The notes: generated by a model not told the origin, from the sequence alone. Positions 26,573-36,120 are shown, numbered from the stretch's first letter. The stretch is 64,000 nt of DNA from Paenibacillus xylanexedens (GCF_007680605.1 NZ_VEIO01000002.1:305804-369803), one strand, 5' to 3'. Made by a program: numbers and translations.

Positions 26573-27496
26573 CTAGCGAAACATGTTCTTCACAACCATC
26601 CAGAGATTCGCAGGTTTCTCTGCCAGACGGCGGGTATAGTACGGATACCACATCGTGCCATAGGGGACATAACAACGAATACGATAACCTTCTTGTGCCA
26701 GACGCTCCTGTTCACTCATGCGAAGACCATATAACATCTGGAATTCAAAGGCCTCAGGGGAGATGTTCCGATCCTTCGCGTATTGTTTCGTCCAGGTAAT
26801 GATGTGATCATCATGGGAGGCCACAGCGGTATAAACACCCTGATCCAGATGATGACGAATCATCGTTTTGAACTGATGAATGACCTCGGACGTATTTTGA
26901 TATGCGACACTTGCAGGTTCTTTATACGCTCCTTTGACCAAACGCAGCCGAATACCTTCCCGAATCATATCGCGGGTATCTTCTTCCGTTCGATGCAGAT
27001 AAGCCTGCAATACGGTACCTGAGTTATCCAGCCCTTCCGAATGCAGTCTACGCACGATATCAATGGTTGCTTGGGTGAACGGACTGTCCTCCATATCAAT
27101 CCGGACGAACAGTTCATGCTCCTTCGCCCGGGCGGCAACCGCGCGAATATTCCGGTACCCTTCTTCAGGGTCAAGTGCCAGCCCCATCTGGGTTGGTTTC
27201 AGTGAAACATTGGAGTTCACACCGCTATGCGCTATACCTTCAACTAATTTCACGTATTCATCTCTGTAAAGTGCCGCCTCGCGCAGATGGGTGATGCCCT
27301 CTCCAAGATGATCCAGTGTTGCCATAATGCCTTTGCTATTTAAAATGCGAATTTCCTCCAGCGCCTCTTCCAGCGTATTACCGGCTATGAACTTGCCAGC
27401 CAGCTTTTTGCCGTATTTGAGAGACAGGTTCTCTACAGCTTTATTGCCAGCTACGGTTAACAACGTTTTGCGGTATAGTTCCGTTCCGACACTCAT
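26573..27496 (-). CDS. Proline dehydrogenase
   Basis: A 307-residue monofunctional PRODH, the length of Bacillus FadM/PutB. This FAD enzyme oxidises proline to pyrroline-5-carboxylate. The TIM-barrel signatures are ATLDHLGEGITHLREA, NSNVSLKPTQMGLALD, ELFVRIDMEDSPFTQAT, GTVLQAYLHRTEED, RLRLVKGAYKEP and the substrate-binding tail YVPYGTMWYPYYTRRLAEKP. GGGAGGAACCACG precedes the ATG. It is read from a -24/-12 promoter divergent from the next enzyme of the pathway, so expression should require sigma-54 and the neighbouring activator. Confidence 0.95.
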   Translation of the reverse strand: MSVGTELYRKTLLTVAGNKAVENLSLKYGKKLAGKFIAGNTLEEALEEIRILNSKGIMATLDHLGEGITHLREAALYRDEYVKLVEGIAHSGVNSNVSLKPTQMGLALDPEEGYRNIRAVAARAKEHELFVRIDMEDSPFTQATIDIVRRLHSEGLDNSGTVLQAYLHRTEEDTRDMIREGIRLRLVKGAYKEPASVAYQNTSEVIHQFKTMIRHHLDQGVYTAVASHDDHIITWTKQYAKDRNISPEAFEFQMLYGLRMSEQERLAQEGYRIRCYVPYGTMWYPYYTRRLAEKPANLWMVVKNMFR

Positions 27497-27541
27497 CGTG
27501 GTTCCTCCCTAAACATTCATCATTGTGTATTTACATATCTA

Positions 27542-27556
27542 GCAAAAATCGTGCCA
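27542..27556 (-). promoter_or_regulatory. Sigma-54 promoter of proline dehydrogenase
   Basis: On the minus strand TGGCAC and TTGC are exactly 5 bp apart (TTGGCACGATTTTTGCT), the full consensus of a -24/-12 promoter. It is about 45 bp ahead of the start codon. Confidence 0.9.
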
Positions 27557-27597
27557 AAATCTGCTGAATGCGATTGCTGATGCCCTAATTATTTTTG

Positions 27598-27638
27598 TGA
27601 GAATTTTATTTCCGTGAATCAAAAAAAATTCATTCTCA
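27598..27638. promoter_or_regulatory. Inverted repeat between the divergent sigma-54 promoters
   Basis: TGAGAAT at 27598-27604 and ATTCTCA at 27632-27638 are exact inverted copies. They could be an upstream activating sequence for the RocR-type activator; position fits the minus-strand promoter better than the plus-strand one. Confidence 0.35.
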
Positions 27639-27646
27639 AGCGGAGT

Positions 27647-27661
27647 TGGCACGCTTCTTGC
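27647..27661 (+). promoter_or_regulatory. Sigma-54 promoter of P5C dehydrogenase
   Basis: TGGCAC at 27647-27652 and TTGC at 27658-27661 are exactly 5 bp apart (TTGGCACGCTTCTTGCTT). It lies about 50 bp ahead of the ATG. Confidence 0.92.
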
Positions 27662-27709
27662 TTCATATATTTGAATGAGACGACCCACATCCTGAAGGAG
27701 GAATCATTG

Positions 27710-29257
27710 ATGAATATCCCTTTTGTTAACGAACCATTTACAGCTTTTTCGGTGCAAGCGAACCGGGAAGCCTTTGAGGAAGCGCTCCATAAGGTGAAAT
27801 CCGAACTGGGACAGGAATATCCGATGATTATCGGTGGGCAAAAAATAACCGGCAACCGCACGTTAAACTCCGTTAATCCGGCAGCTAAGGATCAGGTGAT
27901 TGGAACGATTCATCAAGCGGATCAGGAGCTGGCCGAGAAGGCCATGCAAACGGCTGCGGAAACGTTCCATACCTGGAAACATACGGACCCGAATGAACGG
28001 GCCCGTTATCTCTACAAAGCGGCAGCAATCATGCGCCGCCGCAAGCATGAGTTCTCCGCCTGGATGGTCTATGAGGCGGGCAAAACCTGGCCTGAAGCAG
28101 ATGCAGATACTGCTGAAGCGATTGATTTTATGGAGTTTTACGCAAGGGAAATGCAGCGTCTCAGTGAACCGCAGCCGCTTGTACGGATTGCTGGTGAAGA
28201 TAATGAACTGACTTACATTCCGCTTGGTGTTGGCGTGGTGATTCCGCCGTGGAATTTCCCGCTCGCGATTATGGCAGGCATGACCTCGGCTGCTTTAGTA
28301 TCGGGCAACACGGTGGTGCTAAAACCGGCAAGCACTACACCGGTGATCGCTGCCAAGTTCGTGGAACTGCTGGAAGAAGTGGGTCTGCCAGATGGGGTAG
28401 TCAACTTCTTGCCAGGGCAAGGCAGTGCGGTGGGTGATTATCTCGTCGATCATGCACAGACACGTTTTATCAGTTTCACAGGTTCCCGCGATGTCGGTCT
28501 GCGAATCAATGAACGTGCTGCACGCACCGCTCCCGGTCAGAAATGGATCAAACGTGTAATCGCCGAGATGGGCGGGAAGGATTCCATTGTGGTTGACAGT
28601 GACAGTGATCTGGAACTGGCAGCAGAGTCGATTACAGCTTCGGCTTTTGGTTTCTCGGGACAAAAATGTTCGGCGTGCTCCCGTGCCATTATCCATAAGG
28701 ATGTATATGATGAAGTATTACAAAAGGTGCTGGAGCGTACGAAGAAGCTGACGATGGGTAGCCCGCTTGAAGTGGGAAATTACATGGGTCCTGTTATTGA
28801 CGATAAGGCGTATGCTAAGATCACCGAATATATCGAGATTGGCAAAGGGGAAGGACGTCTGGTTCATGGCGGGAAGACAGGTGATTCCGCAGGTTATTTC
28901 ATCGAACCAACCATTATTGCGGACGTAGATCCGCAGGCTAGAATTTCGCAGGAAGAGATTTTTGGTCCGGTGCTGGCCTTCATCAAAGCCGATTCATTCC
29001 AGGATGCGCTGGAGATTGCCAACAATACAGATTATGGCCTGACAGGTGCGGTGATCTCCCGCAATCGGGCACATCTGGAGCAGGCAAGACGTGAGTATTT
29101 CGCAGGTAATCTGTATTTCAACCGCAAGTGTACGGGGGCTTTGGTGGGGACACATCCATTTGGTGGATTTAATATGTCGGGTACAGATTCCAAAGCAGGC
29201 GGCAGGGATTATCTGTTGCTGTTTACCCAAGCGAAGCTGGTGTCTGAAAAATATTAA
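27710..29257 (+). CDS. pruA: L-glutamate gamma-semialdehyde (P5C) dehydrogenase
   Basis: A 515-residue NAD-dependent aldehyde dehydrogenase that turns pyrroline-5-carboxylate into glutamate, the second step of proline use. Motifs are [20 protein letters not shown] for NAD binding, [11 protein letters not shown], the general base in [11 protein letters not shown], the catalytic Cys in [14 protein letters not shown], and [12 protein letters not shown]. Length is that of RocA/PutC. ATG 27710 follows GAAGGAGG; a frame from 27614 would translate the sigma-54 promoter and is not real. Expression is predicted to be proline-induced through the activator at 24124-26064. Confidence 0.95.
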   Translation: MNIPFVNEPFTAFSVQANREAFEEALHKVKSELGQEYPMIIGGQKITGNRTLNSVNPAAKDQVIGTIHQADQELAEKAMQTAAETFHTWKHTDPNERARYLYKAAAIMRRRKHEFSAWMVYEAGKTWPEADADTAEAIDFMEFYAREMQRLSEPQPLVRIAGEDNELTYIPLGVGVVIPPWNFPLAIMAGMTSAALVSGNTVVLKPASTTPVIAAKFVELLEEVGLPDGVVNFLPGQGSAVGDYLVDHAQTRFISFTGSRDVGLRINERAARTAPGQKWIKRVIAEMGGKDSIVVDSDSDLELAAESITASAFGFSGQKCSACSRAIIHKDVYDEVLQKVLERTKKLTMGSPLEVGNYMGPVIDDKAYAKITEYIEIGKGEGRLVHGGKTGDSAGYFIEPTIIADVDPQARISQEEIFGPVLAFIKADSFQDALEIANNTDYGLTGAVISRNRAHLEQARREYFAGNLYFNRKCTGALVGTHPFGGFNMSGTDSKAGGRDYLLLFTQAKLVSEKY

Positions 29258-29291
29258 ATGACTTTTGACAATGAATGTATGTATTGACATG

Positions 29292-29320
29292 CTGACAAGG
29301 GTTGGATTGTATGGTATTAT
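29292..29320 (+). promoter_or_regulatory. Sigma-A promoter of the sigma-54 gene
   Basis: CTGACA at 29292-29297, 17-bp spacer, TATTAT at 29315-29320 preceded by TGG, an extended -10. It gives the sigma-54 gene its own constitutive start apart from read-through. Confidence 0.6.
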
Positions 29321-29379
29321 GCCTGCAAATCCCAGTGTTACAATGAATAGTGTCCAGCTTGACATAAGGAGGGCATCGG

Positions 29380-30684
29380 ATGTTAGGTGTTCAGTTGGTG
29401 CAGGAGCAGCGCTTCCGGCTGTCCATCACGCCGGAAATGAAGCAGTCCTTTCATTTGCTGACCTTGTCCGGTCAGGAACTGATTCGTTATTTGCAGGATG
29501 CCGCAGCGGATAATCCGCTACTTGAACTGGAAGAGCAGTCCATTTATTCTTTTAAGCCATCAAGACGAAACAATCAGCAGGTGTATCCTTCCTATGACCC
29601 TCTGCTTCAGGCCAAAGGAACAGCGCCTACGCTGGAACAAATCCTTGCTTCGCAAATTCGCACGATGAAAATTCCGCATAGGCTGGAGAAAGTGGCGGTC
29701 TATTTGGCTGGATGTGTGAATGCTGATGGTTACTTGAAGGTTGAGCTATCTGAAGTACAGGTTGAACTCGGATTGTCCGTGAGCGAACTGAACGCAGGAA
29801 TTGATTTACTGCAGTCCTTGGACCCTCCGGGTGTAGGGGCGCGAAATCTGCAAGAGTGTTTGCTGTTGCAGATTCAGCGTGACCCAGCAGCGGTTCCTTG
29901 TGCCGAGCGTATCGTTCGGGCAGGGCTGGAGGCCTTGGTTCCTTTTCATCCCGGACGGACAGCAGGCAAGCATGGTATAACTTCGCGGGAAGCACAAGCA
30001 GCGTACGAGTATATTACTCGTCTGGACCCCAAGCCTTGTCGGTCGATAGGCTGTAATGAACGTGCGCATTATATCGTCCCCGATGCTACCGTGGATATGG
30101 TTCATGGGGAAATGGTGCTCAAGCTGCTTGTAACAGGCAATCCGCGGGTATCCTTAAACGAAGCTTGCAACAACTGGATACAGGAGTCGTCTCCCGGCGA
30201 AATCTGGGTGACTCGGGCAGCTGAGGCGAGAGCCATTATGCGAAGTGTGCAGCAACGACGCAGGACATTGTTACGTGTACTGATGGCCATCATGGAAGAG
30301 CAAAAGCGCTTTTTAAGTGAGGGTCCCGATGCACTTGCGCCGCTTAAGCTGGCAGCGATTGCTGAGAAGGTACAGATGCATGAATCAACAGTTAGCCGGG
30401 CCGTGAACGGAAAATATATACACACTCCTTACGGGGTTTACGAGGTTAAGGCTTTTTTCGATTCCGGTATTACGACCGTGTCTGGAGAACAGACGTCTGC
30501 ATCGGCTGTCAAACGGCGGCTGAAGGAAATCATTCGAACCGAGCAACTAAACAAACCTTACTCAGACAGTCAATTATCAGCTCTCCTTGAAAACGAGGGA
30601 ATCATCATTTCCCGAAGAACCGTTGCGAAATACAGGGAGGAGCTTCGGATTCTGTCATCCCTGGAACGAAAACGCTGGGCATGA
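29380..30684 (+). CDS. rpoN: RNA polymerase sigma-54 factor (RpoN/SigL)
   Basis: A 434-residue sigma-54, about the size of B. subtilis SigL. The Gln-rich activator-binding region is FRLSITPEMKQSFHLLTLSG. The core-binding region follows at about 100-300 (SLDPPGVGARNLQECLLLQI). The helix-turn-helix includes AEKVQMHESTVSRAVNGKYI, and the RpoN box near the end reads SRRTVAKYREEL (ARRTVAKYRE in most species). CATAAGGAGGG precedes the ATG. Its place directly after the sigma-54-dependent proline genes makes a compact regulatory island. Confidence 0.96.
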   Translation: MLGVQLVQEQRFRLSITPEMKQSFHLLTLSGQELIRYLQDAAADNPLLELEEQSIYSFKPSRRNNQQVYPSYDPLLQAKGTAPTLEQILASQIRTMKIPHRLEKVAVYLAGCVNADGYLKVELSEVQVELGLSVSELNAGIDLLQSLDPPGVGARNLQECLLLQIQRDPAAVPCAERIVRAGLEALVPFHPGRTAGKHGITSREAQAAYEYITRLDPKPCRSIGCNERAHYIVPDATVDMVHGEMVLKLLVTGNPRVSLNEACNNWIQESSPGEIWVTRAAEARAIMRSVQQRRRTLLRVLMAIMEEQKRFLSEGPDALAPLKLAAIAEKVQMHESTVSRAVNGKYIHTPYGVYEVKAFFDSGITTVSGEQTSASAVKRRLKEIIRTEQLNKPYSDSQLSALLENEGIIISRRTVAKYREELRILSSLERKRWA

Positions 30685-30762
30685 AGTTTGCACGTCTTCT
30701 CATGTAAAATCCGAACGATTCTTTATGATCTGAAATTTATCCTATGAAATTATACTTCAAAT

Positions 30763-30798
30763 AGCCCTGTTATCCGTTGATAAACGGATAACAGGGCT
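30763..30798. terminator. Bidirectional terminator
   Basis: A perfect 16-bp stem (AGCCCTGTTATCCGTT/AACGGATAACAGGGCT) with a four-base loop lies between convergent rpoN and aspA. Confidence 0.85.
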
Positions 30799-30838
30799 TC
30801 TTTAGAATTTTCAATCCGAATCCATAAGATCAGTGTGT

Positions 30839-32272
30839 TTACATGCGCTCCATGTTACGCAGGAAATGTTCTCCGGCAATCCCCGGCGTGGTCATCTGTT
30901 CTGGATGTAAAATCTCTTCCAATTCTTCAGGAGTCAGCAAACCTCGCTCCAGAATAATTTCTTGCAGGGTCATGCCGGTTTTCAATGCTTCTTTTACAAT
31001 GGAAGCAGCTACGTTATAACCAAGATGCGGGTTCAAAGCAGTCACGACACTAAAACTTTGTTTCATGATTAGCTCGCAACGCTCCCGATTGGCTTCCATC
31101 TCTTCCACGGCGTAACGTGTAAACACATCAATTCCGTTATTCATAATCTTCAGCGATTGCAGCAGGTTAAATGCAATAACCGGTCCCATTACATTCAGCT
31201 CGAATTGTCCGGCTTCACAAGCCATGCAAATCGTGTGATCATTTCCCATGACCTGGAAGGAGACTTGATTGATCACCTCTGCCATGACCGGATTGACTTT
31301 ACCAGGCATAATGGAAGATCCCGGTTGACGAGGCGGCAGCAACAATTCGTTAAATCCGGCACGCGGGCCTGAAGCCATCATGCGAATGTCGTTACAGATT
31401 TTGGACAGGCTGACGGCACATACTTTCAGTGCGGCTGAGAGTTCCAAGTACGCGTCTGTATTCTGTGTCGCGTCAACCAAATCATCTGCGGTCTGTAGCG
31501 GCAGGCCAGTCACCTCCGACAGATACTCGGTAACCTTGACGATATATTCCGGTTTGGCATTGAGTCCTGTACCTACAGCTGTTGCACCCATGTTAATCAT
31601 AAGCATACGTTTATTGGCATATTGAAGACGTTCAATATCCCGTCCAATCACGCGCGCATATGCGCCGAACTCTTGTCCAAGTCGGATAGGCACGGCATCC
31701 TGAAGGTGGGTACGTCCTACTTTGACAACATCGTTGAACTCAATCTCTTTTTTGTGGAAGGCTTCCTGCAGTTTTTTCATCGTACCCAGCAGGGTCTCCG
31801 AGAGCTGATAAGCCGCAATGCGCAGCGCAGTTGGCACAACGTCATTGGTAGACTGAGACATGTTCACATGATTGTTGGGGTTACAGTGGAAGTAATCTCC
31901 CTTGTTTTTGGTTAACAGTTCCAGTCCGCGATTGGCCAAAATTTCGTTGATATTCATATTCATGGAGGTGCCTGCACCGCCCTGAATGGAGTCTACAATA
32001 AAATGATCGAGATGATGGCCTTTCATCATTTCATCCGCTGCCATGATGATGACTTCCCCAATCTTGTTTGGGAGCATTTTCAGTTCCATGTTCGCCATCG
32101 CCGCCGCTTTTTTAACAGCAGCCAGTGCCGTGATCAGTTCGCGGTGAACCGGAACACCGGTAATCGGGAAGTTCTCTACAGCCCGCACCGTCTGAATTCC
32201 ATAATACGCATAAGCTGGAATTTCTTTTTCGCCGATAAAATCTTTCTCCGTCCGTGTGGACATAGTAGACAT
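30839..32272 (-). CDS. aspA: Aspartate ammonia-lyase (aspartase)
   Basis: A 477-residue member of the aspartase/fumarase superfamily that splits L-aspartate into fumarate and ammonia. Signatures are GGAGTSMNMNINEILANRGL, HVNMSQSTNDVVPTALRIA, VGRTHLQDAVPIRLGQEFG and the family loop GSSIMPGKVNPVMAEVINQ. Length fits Bacillus AnsB (475). The start at 32272 has CTGGAGGCG ahead; an earlier ATG at 32296 does not. No asparaginase gene is adjacent. It extends the amino-acid catabolic block that includes alanine and proline genes. Confidence 0.95.
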   Translation of the reverse strand: MSTMSTRTEKDFIGEKEIPAYAYYGIQTVRAVENFPITGVPVHRELITALAAVKKAAAMANMELKMLPNKIGEVIIMAADEMMKGHHLDHFIVDSIQGGAGTSMNMNINEILANRGLELLTKNKGDYFHCNPNNHVNMSQSTNDVVPTALRIAAYQLSETLLGTMKKLQEAFHKKEIEFNDVVKVGRTHLQDAVPIRLGQEFGAYARVIGRDIERLQYANKRMLMINMGATAVGTGLNAKPEYIVKVTEYLSEVTGLPLQTADDLVDATQNTDAYLELSAALKVCAVSLSKICNDIRMMASGPRAGFNELLLPPRQPGSSIMPGKVNPVMAEVINQVSFQVMGNDHTICMACEAGQFELNVMGPVIAFNLLQSLKIMNNGIDVFTRYAVEEMEANRERCELIMKQSFSVVTALNPHLGYNVAASIVKEALKTGMTLQEIILERGLLTPEELEEILHPEQMTTPGIAGEHFLRNMERM

Positions 32273-32365
32273 CTCGTTCGCCTCCAGTGGCATCATAAAA
32301 ATAGTTCGGCTCCAGCGTTGCTGAAGCGCACTCAGTATATCATTTAAGCAAAATAGATGCCAAGC

Positions 32366-32393
32366 TAAATGATTCTTTCGTTGAAACCGATAA
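32366..32393 (+). promoter_or_regulatory. Possible sigma-D (motility) promoter for the chemoreceptor gene
   Basis: TAAA at 32366-32369 and ACCGATAA at 32386-32393 are 16 bp apart, close to the TAAA-N15-GCCGATAA consensus of motility promoters. It lies about 215 bp before the chemoreceptor start in a 334-bp gap that is otherwise AT-rich and gene-free. Confidence 0.4.
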
Positions 32394-32606
32394 TAATTTA
32401 AATTGGGGAATTTTAAATTTCATATCATGAATTACAGCAACAGGGGAGGGATACCTAAGCTTGTCTTATTCATTATGAGCTTTATGGTATGAAAGTCATG
32501 CATGAACGGCTTGTGAAAGGTAAATAGAGCGTTTTCAGTGATGTTTGTCACATGAAATTTGGTACAAGATTGGTAAAATAGGAAAAAAGGACTACGGGGT
32601 GCGAAC

Positions 32607-33884
32607 ATGAAATGGACTTTAGGGGCAAAGACTGTCGCAGGTTTGGTACTAATTTCAATTATTACGTACGGAACTAGCGGCTTTTTTATTTTCTTTGTAA
32701 AAGATTGGATTTCGCTTGATATGCCAAACTGGCTGTACATATCTATCATTTTGCTTATGGGAGTATGTTGGAACGGGATTCTCGGCTGGATTGCTTCCCG
32801 CTATCTGACTCGTCCGATTGTTCAGCTGTCTCGTGCAGCGCAGCAGGTATCTTCCGGTGATCTTACGACGGAGATTCCGCAGCGCCGTACACAAGATGAG
32901 CTTACCGTATTATATGATGCGTTCAACGTAATGGTTTCTAATCTGAGAAGTATCGTGAACGATATTGCGGAAAGTACACGAACGACCTCTCAGAACGCAC
33001 AGTCATTGAGTGAAGCCATTACGCAGGCAGCAGAACAGATCGAGATGATGTCTGAGGCTGTGGATCATATTGCGGTTGGCGTAGAGGATCAGAAAGTGAC
33101 TTCCCAGCATTCCCTGATTACTGCGGATGAGATGTTGAATGATTTTCAAAAAATGCAACATCAGTCTATAGGTATGACCGAACTGTCTGGTAAGATGGAA
33201 CGTTCGGTGGGTCATACAAAAGAAACCTTCTCATCATTGATGAAAGGCATGGACGAACTGGCCGAGTCTCACAATCGTTCCCGTGATATTATGCTACTCT
33301 TGGAGAAGGAAGCTTCCGATATTGAAGTGATCACGCAATCGGTCAAAAATATTGCTGAAGAAACAGGGCTACTCGCATTGAATGCCTCTATTGAAGCGGC
33401 GCGTGCTGGAGAAGAGGGCGCAGGATTTGCCGTTGTAGCGCAGCAGATTCGCAAACTTGCTGATGAGAGTAAAGATTCCGTGCATCGTATTAATGAACTG
33501 ATCAGTCGTGTTCAACAACGAATCCGGGAAACCGTGGAGCTGAGCCATGAACAGCATGGACTGGTTGTGAACGAATCAGAACGAACGGTTTCCGTTGATC
33601 AGACGTTGCTTGAATTGACAGGCACGGTTGAAGTGTTTATGCAAGGCGCTCATGATATTGGTTCCAAAATCGCTGAGCAGACAGGGCGCGTGGAGCAAAC
33701 GCATGGTCATGTGAAGAAGATCCAGGGGAAAGCCGGGTCCTTCTCTGATGAAGCGAAGCGCATCATGGATGCCGCGCATGAGGAGACCGCAATCATGGAG
33801 GAGATATCCTCTTCTGCAGAAGAGTTGAGACAGTTAACAGATCGATTACTCGATAAAACTAAAGCATTCCGGATGCAGCCTTGA
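32607..33884 (+). CDS. Methyl-accepting chemotaxis protein without outer sensor domain
   Basis: A 425-residue chemoreceptor. Two membrane helices (about 8-31 and 42-65) are joined by only some ten residues, so no periplasmic ligand domain exists. A HAMP domain ([20 protein letters not shown]) is followed by the long signalling coiled coil. Its hairpin tip reads [20 protein letters not shown], where receptors usually have [21 protein letters not shown]; the Thr to Glu and Gly changes are slight. Such receptors sense membrane state or partner proteins. GGGGTG precedes the ATG, and a terminator overlaps the stop codon. Confidence 0.9.
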   Translation: MKWTLGAKTVAGLVLISIITYGTSGFFIFFVKDWISLDMPNWLYISIILLMGVCWNGILGWIASRYLTRPIVQLSRAAQQVSSGDLTTEIPQRRTQDELTVLYDAFNVMVSNLRSIVNDIAESTRTTSQNAQSLSEAITQAAEQIEMMSEAVDHIAVGVEDQKVTSQHSLITADEMLNDFQKMQHQSIGMTELSGKMERSVGHTKETFSSLMKGMDELAESHNRSRDIMLLLEKEASDIEVITQSVKNIAEETGLLALNASIEAARAGEEGAGFAVVAQQIRKLADESKDSVHRINELISRVQQRIRETVELSHEQHGLVVNESERTVSVDQTLLELTGTVEVFMQGAHDIGSKIAEQTGRVEQTHGHVKKIQGKAGSFSDEAKRIMDAAHEETAIMEEISSSAEELRQLTDRLLDKTKAFRMQP

Positions 33885-33906
33885 GCTGCTTCCGGAGTGT
33901 TTTTTA
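33865..33906 (+). terminator. Terminator overlapping the chemoreceptor stop
   Basis: CATTCCGGA-t-GCAGC pairs with GCTGC-t-TCCGGAGTG and is followed by six T. Confidence 0.85.
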
Positions 33907-34147
33907 TTTTCCGGGAAATCAGGGCATGCCTGCGGGAAACTTTCTTGCTTGGAACGAAAATTCGGCAAAATCCACTTTCTTCAGCGATTGCAGTCACGCC
34001 CTAGTTTATTATGGATAAAGACGAACGTTTTTTCGTGTGATTGAAGGTTTGTAAAGATTTTTTAAGAAAGATTAACAAAATTGCAACGCGCGGGCGATAA
34101 ATGAAGATATAATAGGATTATCACAACAGAAGAAGGAGCCCAGTATA

Positions 34148-34993
34148 TTGAAAACTTGGACAGGTATCCTGCTGATGATTATTTTGGCGGTGGCTACACT
34201 TTCGGTAACTTCAACTGCCAAAACGACAAATGAGTCGCAACAACAGCTTAATATAGATGAATCATCCAGCCAGGCCGCAGCGGTCGAGGCTTCCCATATA
34301 GATCGAATGAATGATGCAGTGAACAGCAACAAAGAAATGATGCCAGTTAAAGCAGATGATGTTTCGGTGGCACCGGAAAATAACGATGTTCGAGTGTACC
34401 CAATGAGTATTGGGGGCTCGGGATATATATATAATGGCCTTGTGGTTGAGGCAAACGGCAAAAAACGTGAATTTAGTGATTGGAGAGCAGAGGGGGGATC
34501 GTACAAACCTGAAGTACATGAACTGGATTTGAACGATGACGGTAAAAAAGAGATTGTGGTGTTGTATTCAGAGGGACACGGCACCGGAATTTATCTGGGT
34601 CAGGCATACATTCTTGATCCGGCTTCACTGGAAGTAATGAAGATGCAGTCTCTGGATGACATTGTGAAAGAACATGTACAATCCAAAGTGACTGCAACCT
34701 CTGATCAGATTAAGATCGATATTACCGTGGATGGGGTTCCGGCCGAGTCCACGAATGTGCAGAAGGGGGCAGGTGATGGCCTCTACAATGATAAGCTGCA
34801 ATTTGGTCGTGTGACTTATTATAGTGTCGAGAATGGCAAGCTTGTTGTTTCTACATCGGGTGCATATGGCGAAGGGTTGTATGCTGGCGATTTAACGTTT
34901 GCCTATGTGTTTCAAAATGGGGAATGGAAGGCGAACGACTTGAAATATAGTATGGAAGTATATGAAGAGGAATACTACGAATCATTTGATTGA
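34148..34993 (+). CDS. Secreted or membrane-anchored protein with FG-GAP/VCBS-like segment
   Basis: A 281-residue exported protein. Residues 1-25 form a signal or anchor helix (WTGILLMIILAVATLSVTST). A Ser/Gln/Asn-rich linker follows to about 80. The folded part includes HELDLNDDGKKEIVVLYSEG, the Asp-rich calcium-type loop of FG-GAP/VCBS repeats. The C-terminus is very acidic (YEEEYYESFD). The start is TTG 34148 after GAAGGAGCCC; no ATG fits. TATAAT at 34108-34113 may be the -10 box. Its role is unknown. Confidence 0.7.
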   Translation: MKTWTGILLMIILAVATLSVTSTAKTTNESQQQLNIDESSSQAAAVEASHIDRMNDAVNSNKEMMPVKADDVSVAPENNDVRVYPMSIGGSGYIYNGLVVEANGKKREFSDWRAEGGSYKPEVHELDLNDDGKKEIVVLYSEGHGTGIYLGQAYILDPASLEVMKMQSLDDIVKEHVQSKVTATSDQIKIDITVDGVPAESTNVQKGAGDGLYNDKLQFGRVTYYSVENGKLVVSTSGAYGEGLYAGDLTFAYVFQNGEWKANDLKYSMEVYEEEYYESFD

Positions 34994-35167
34994 GTAAAGG
35001 CTGGAATTGTGCTGCAGCACGAGGTCTTAGATGTAAATACCTAATATAATACAGGACATGCCATGGCAAGCGTGACCATTGAATGGGGCTGAAAAAAAAG
35101 GAGTGACTACAGCCTCATTTTGTGCTGTCTTGAAACAAAAAAAGTTGCGAAAAAATGCTGAAAACAA

Positions 35168-35196
35168 TTGACATTCACGCTTTAGTCGTTTAAATG
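35168..35196 (+). promoter_or_regulatory. Sigma-A promoter of the stalk-domain gene
   Basis: TTGACA at 35168-35173, a 17-bp spacer and TAAATG at 35191-35196. The -10 box lies inside the left arm of an inverted repeat. Confidence 0.55.
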
Positions 35197-35220
35197 TATA
35201 AAGGACAACTCATTTAAACG
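35187..35220. promoter_or_regulatory. 10-bp inverted repeat over -10/+1
   Basis: CGTTTAAATG at 35187-35196 and CATTTAAACG at 35211-35220 are exact inverted copies with a 14-base gap. It could be an operator or a 5' mRNA hairpin. Confidence 0.55.
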
Positions 35221-35236
35221 TCTGGGAGGGAATTTG

Positions 35237-35944
35237 ATGAAGAAAAAAGTCGTACTTGGTTTAATGGTGGGAACATTGACACTCGGTATTGGAACAGGTG
35301 CACTGGCAGCTACAGGCCTGGAACAAATTAAGGCCTATCTAAACAGCAAAATTACGTTGAAACTAAATGGCGAAACAGTGACAGCCAAGGATGCGAATGG
35401 TAAGACGGTACTGCCAATCACATATAACGGAACCACATATCTGCCGGTTCGGGCAGTAGGTACGTTGCTTGGAACAGAGATCAATTATGACGGTGCAACT
35501 TCATCCGTCCTCATCGGTGGAACGAATGGGTCTGCGCCAGTAACAAACACAAAAGTAACGCTGAGTGCACTTGGAACTTCCGTACTGGGATCTACCGCTT
35601 GGCACACCAAAGATCCTAAGGATACCACATACAAAGGCAAAGATTACAAAGATGTATATCTGCATAATGACCCTACAAAACAGGGCGATGATATCCAGAT
35701 TAATACGGGGAAAAAGTATTCTTCTCTTCACTTGGAACTTGCCGCGCTGACGGGAAATCAGGAGATTCATATCTACGATCAGGATCTCGCGACACTTAAA
35801 AAGTTCAATATCACTCCGGAAAACGGTATGATGAGCTTAGATGTAGATGTGAAAGGTACAGACGCTGTCTATGTCGAGATCGTATCTGAAGATCCGGGTT
35901 CAGCCCTGTTTGTACCGCTTACAACGTCATATCTGACCAAGTAA
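35237..35944 (+). CDS. Secreted stalk-domain (copper amine oxidase N-terminal-like) protein
   Basis: A 235-residue exported protein. The signal peptide is KKKVVLGLMVGTLTLGIGTG, with cleavage after ALA. Residues 32-95 form the stalk domain common in Paenibacillus surface proteins (ITLKLNGETVTAKDANGKTV, then YLPVRAVGTLLGTEINYDGA). The remaining 130 residues form a beta-sandwich that recalls NPCBM-like sugar-binding modules (WHTKDPKDTTYKGKDYKDVY, YSSLHLELAALTGNQEIHIY). No catalytic site is seen. GGGAGGG precedes ATG 35237. A wall- or polysaccharide-binding role is likely but unproven. Confidence 0.72.
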   Translation: MKKKVVLGLMVGTLTLGIGTGALAATGLEQIKAYLNSKITLKLNGETVTAKDANGKTVLPITYNGTTYLPVRAVGTLLGTEINYDGATSSVLIGGTNGSAPVTNTKVTLSALGTSVLGSTAWHTKDPKDTTYKGKDYKDVYLHNDPTKQGDDIQINTGKKYSSLHLELAALTGNQEIHIYDQDLATLKKFNITPENGMMSLDVDVKGTDAVYVEIVSEDPGSALFVPLTTSYLTK

Positions 35945-36001
35945 AACAGAATGAATAAGTTTGCCACCTTACATCATAAGGGGAAGGCAAGCATAAGCAT
36001 A

Positions 36002-36075
36002 AAAAAACGATGCTCCGCCAGGCAAGCCCTGAAGCGAATCCGGTTTTCAGAGTTGCCTGGTTAGCATCGTTTTTT
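36002..36075. terminator. Bidirectional terminator with long composite stem
   Basis: AACGATGCT and CCAGGCAA on the left pair with TTGCCTGG and AGCATCGTT on the right; A- and T-runs flank both sides. It divides the stalk-domain gene from the convergent dioxygenase gene. Confidence 0.88.
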
Positions 36076-36120
36076 CGTTTTGAATTGAGTATTTGTGGAC
36101 TTACCCGACAACCATGAATA

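Noticed and set aside
27614..27709. N-terminal extension of P5C dehydrogenase
   Set aside because: The stretch contains the sigma-54 promoter and has no ribosome site; ATG 27710 has GAAGGAGG.
34049..34077. PhoP box (TTGTAA, TTAAGA, TTAACA) before the FG-GAP-like gene
   Set aside because: Spacing is irregular and only one unit is a full match.
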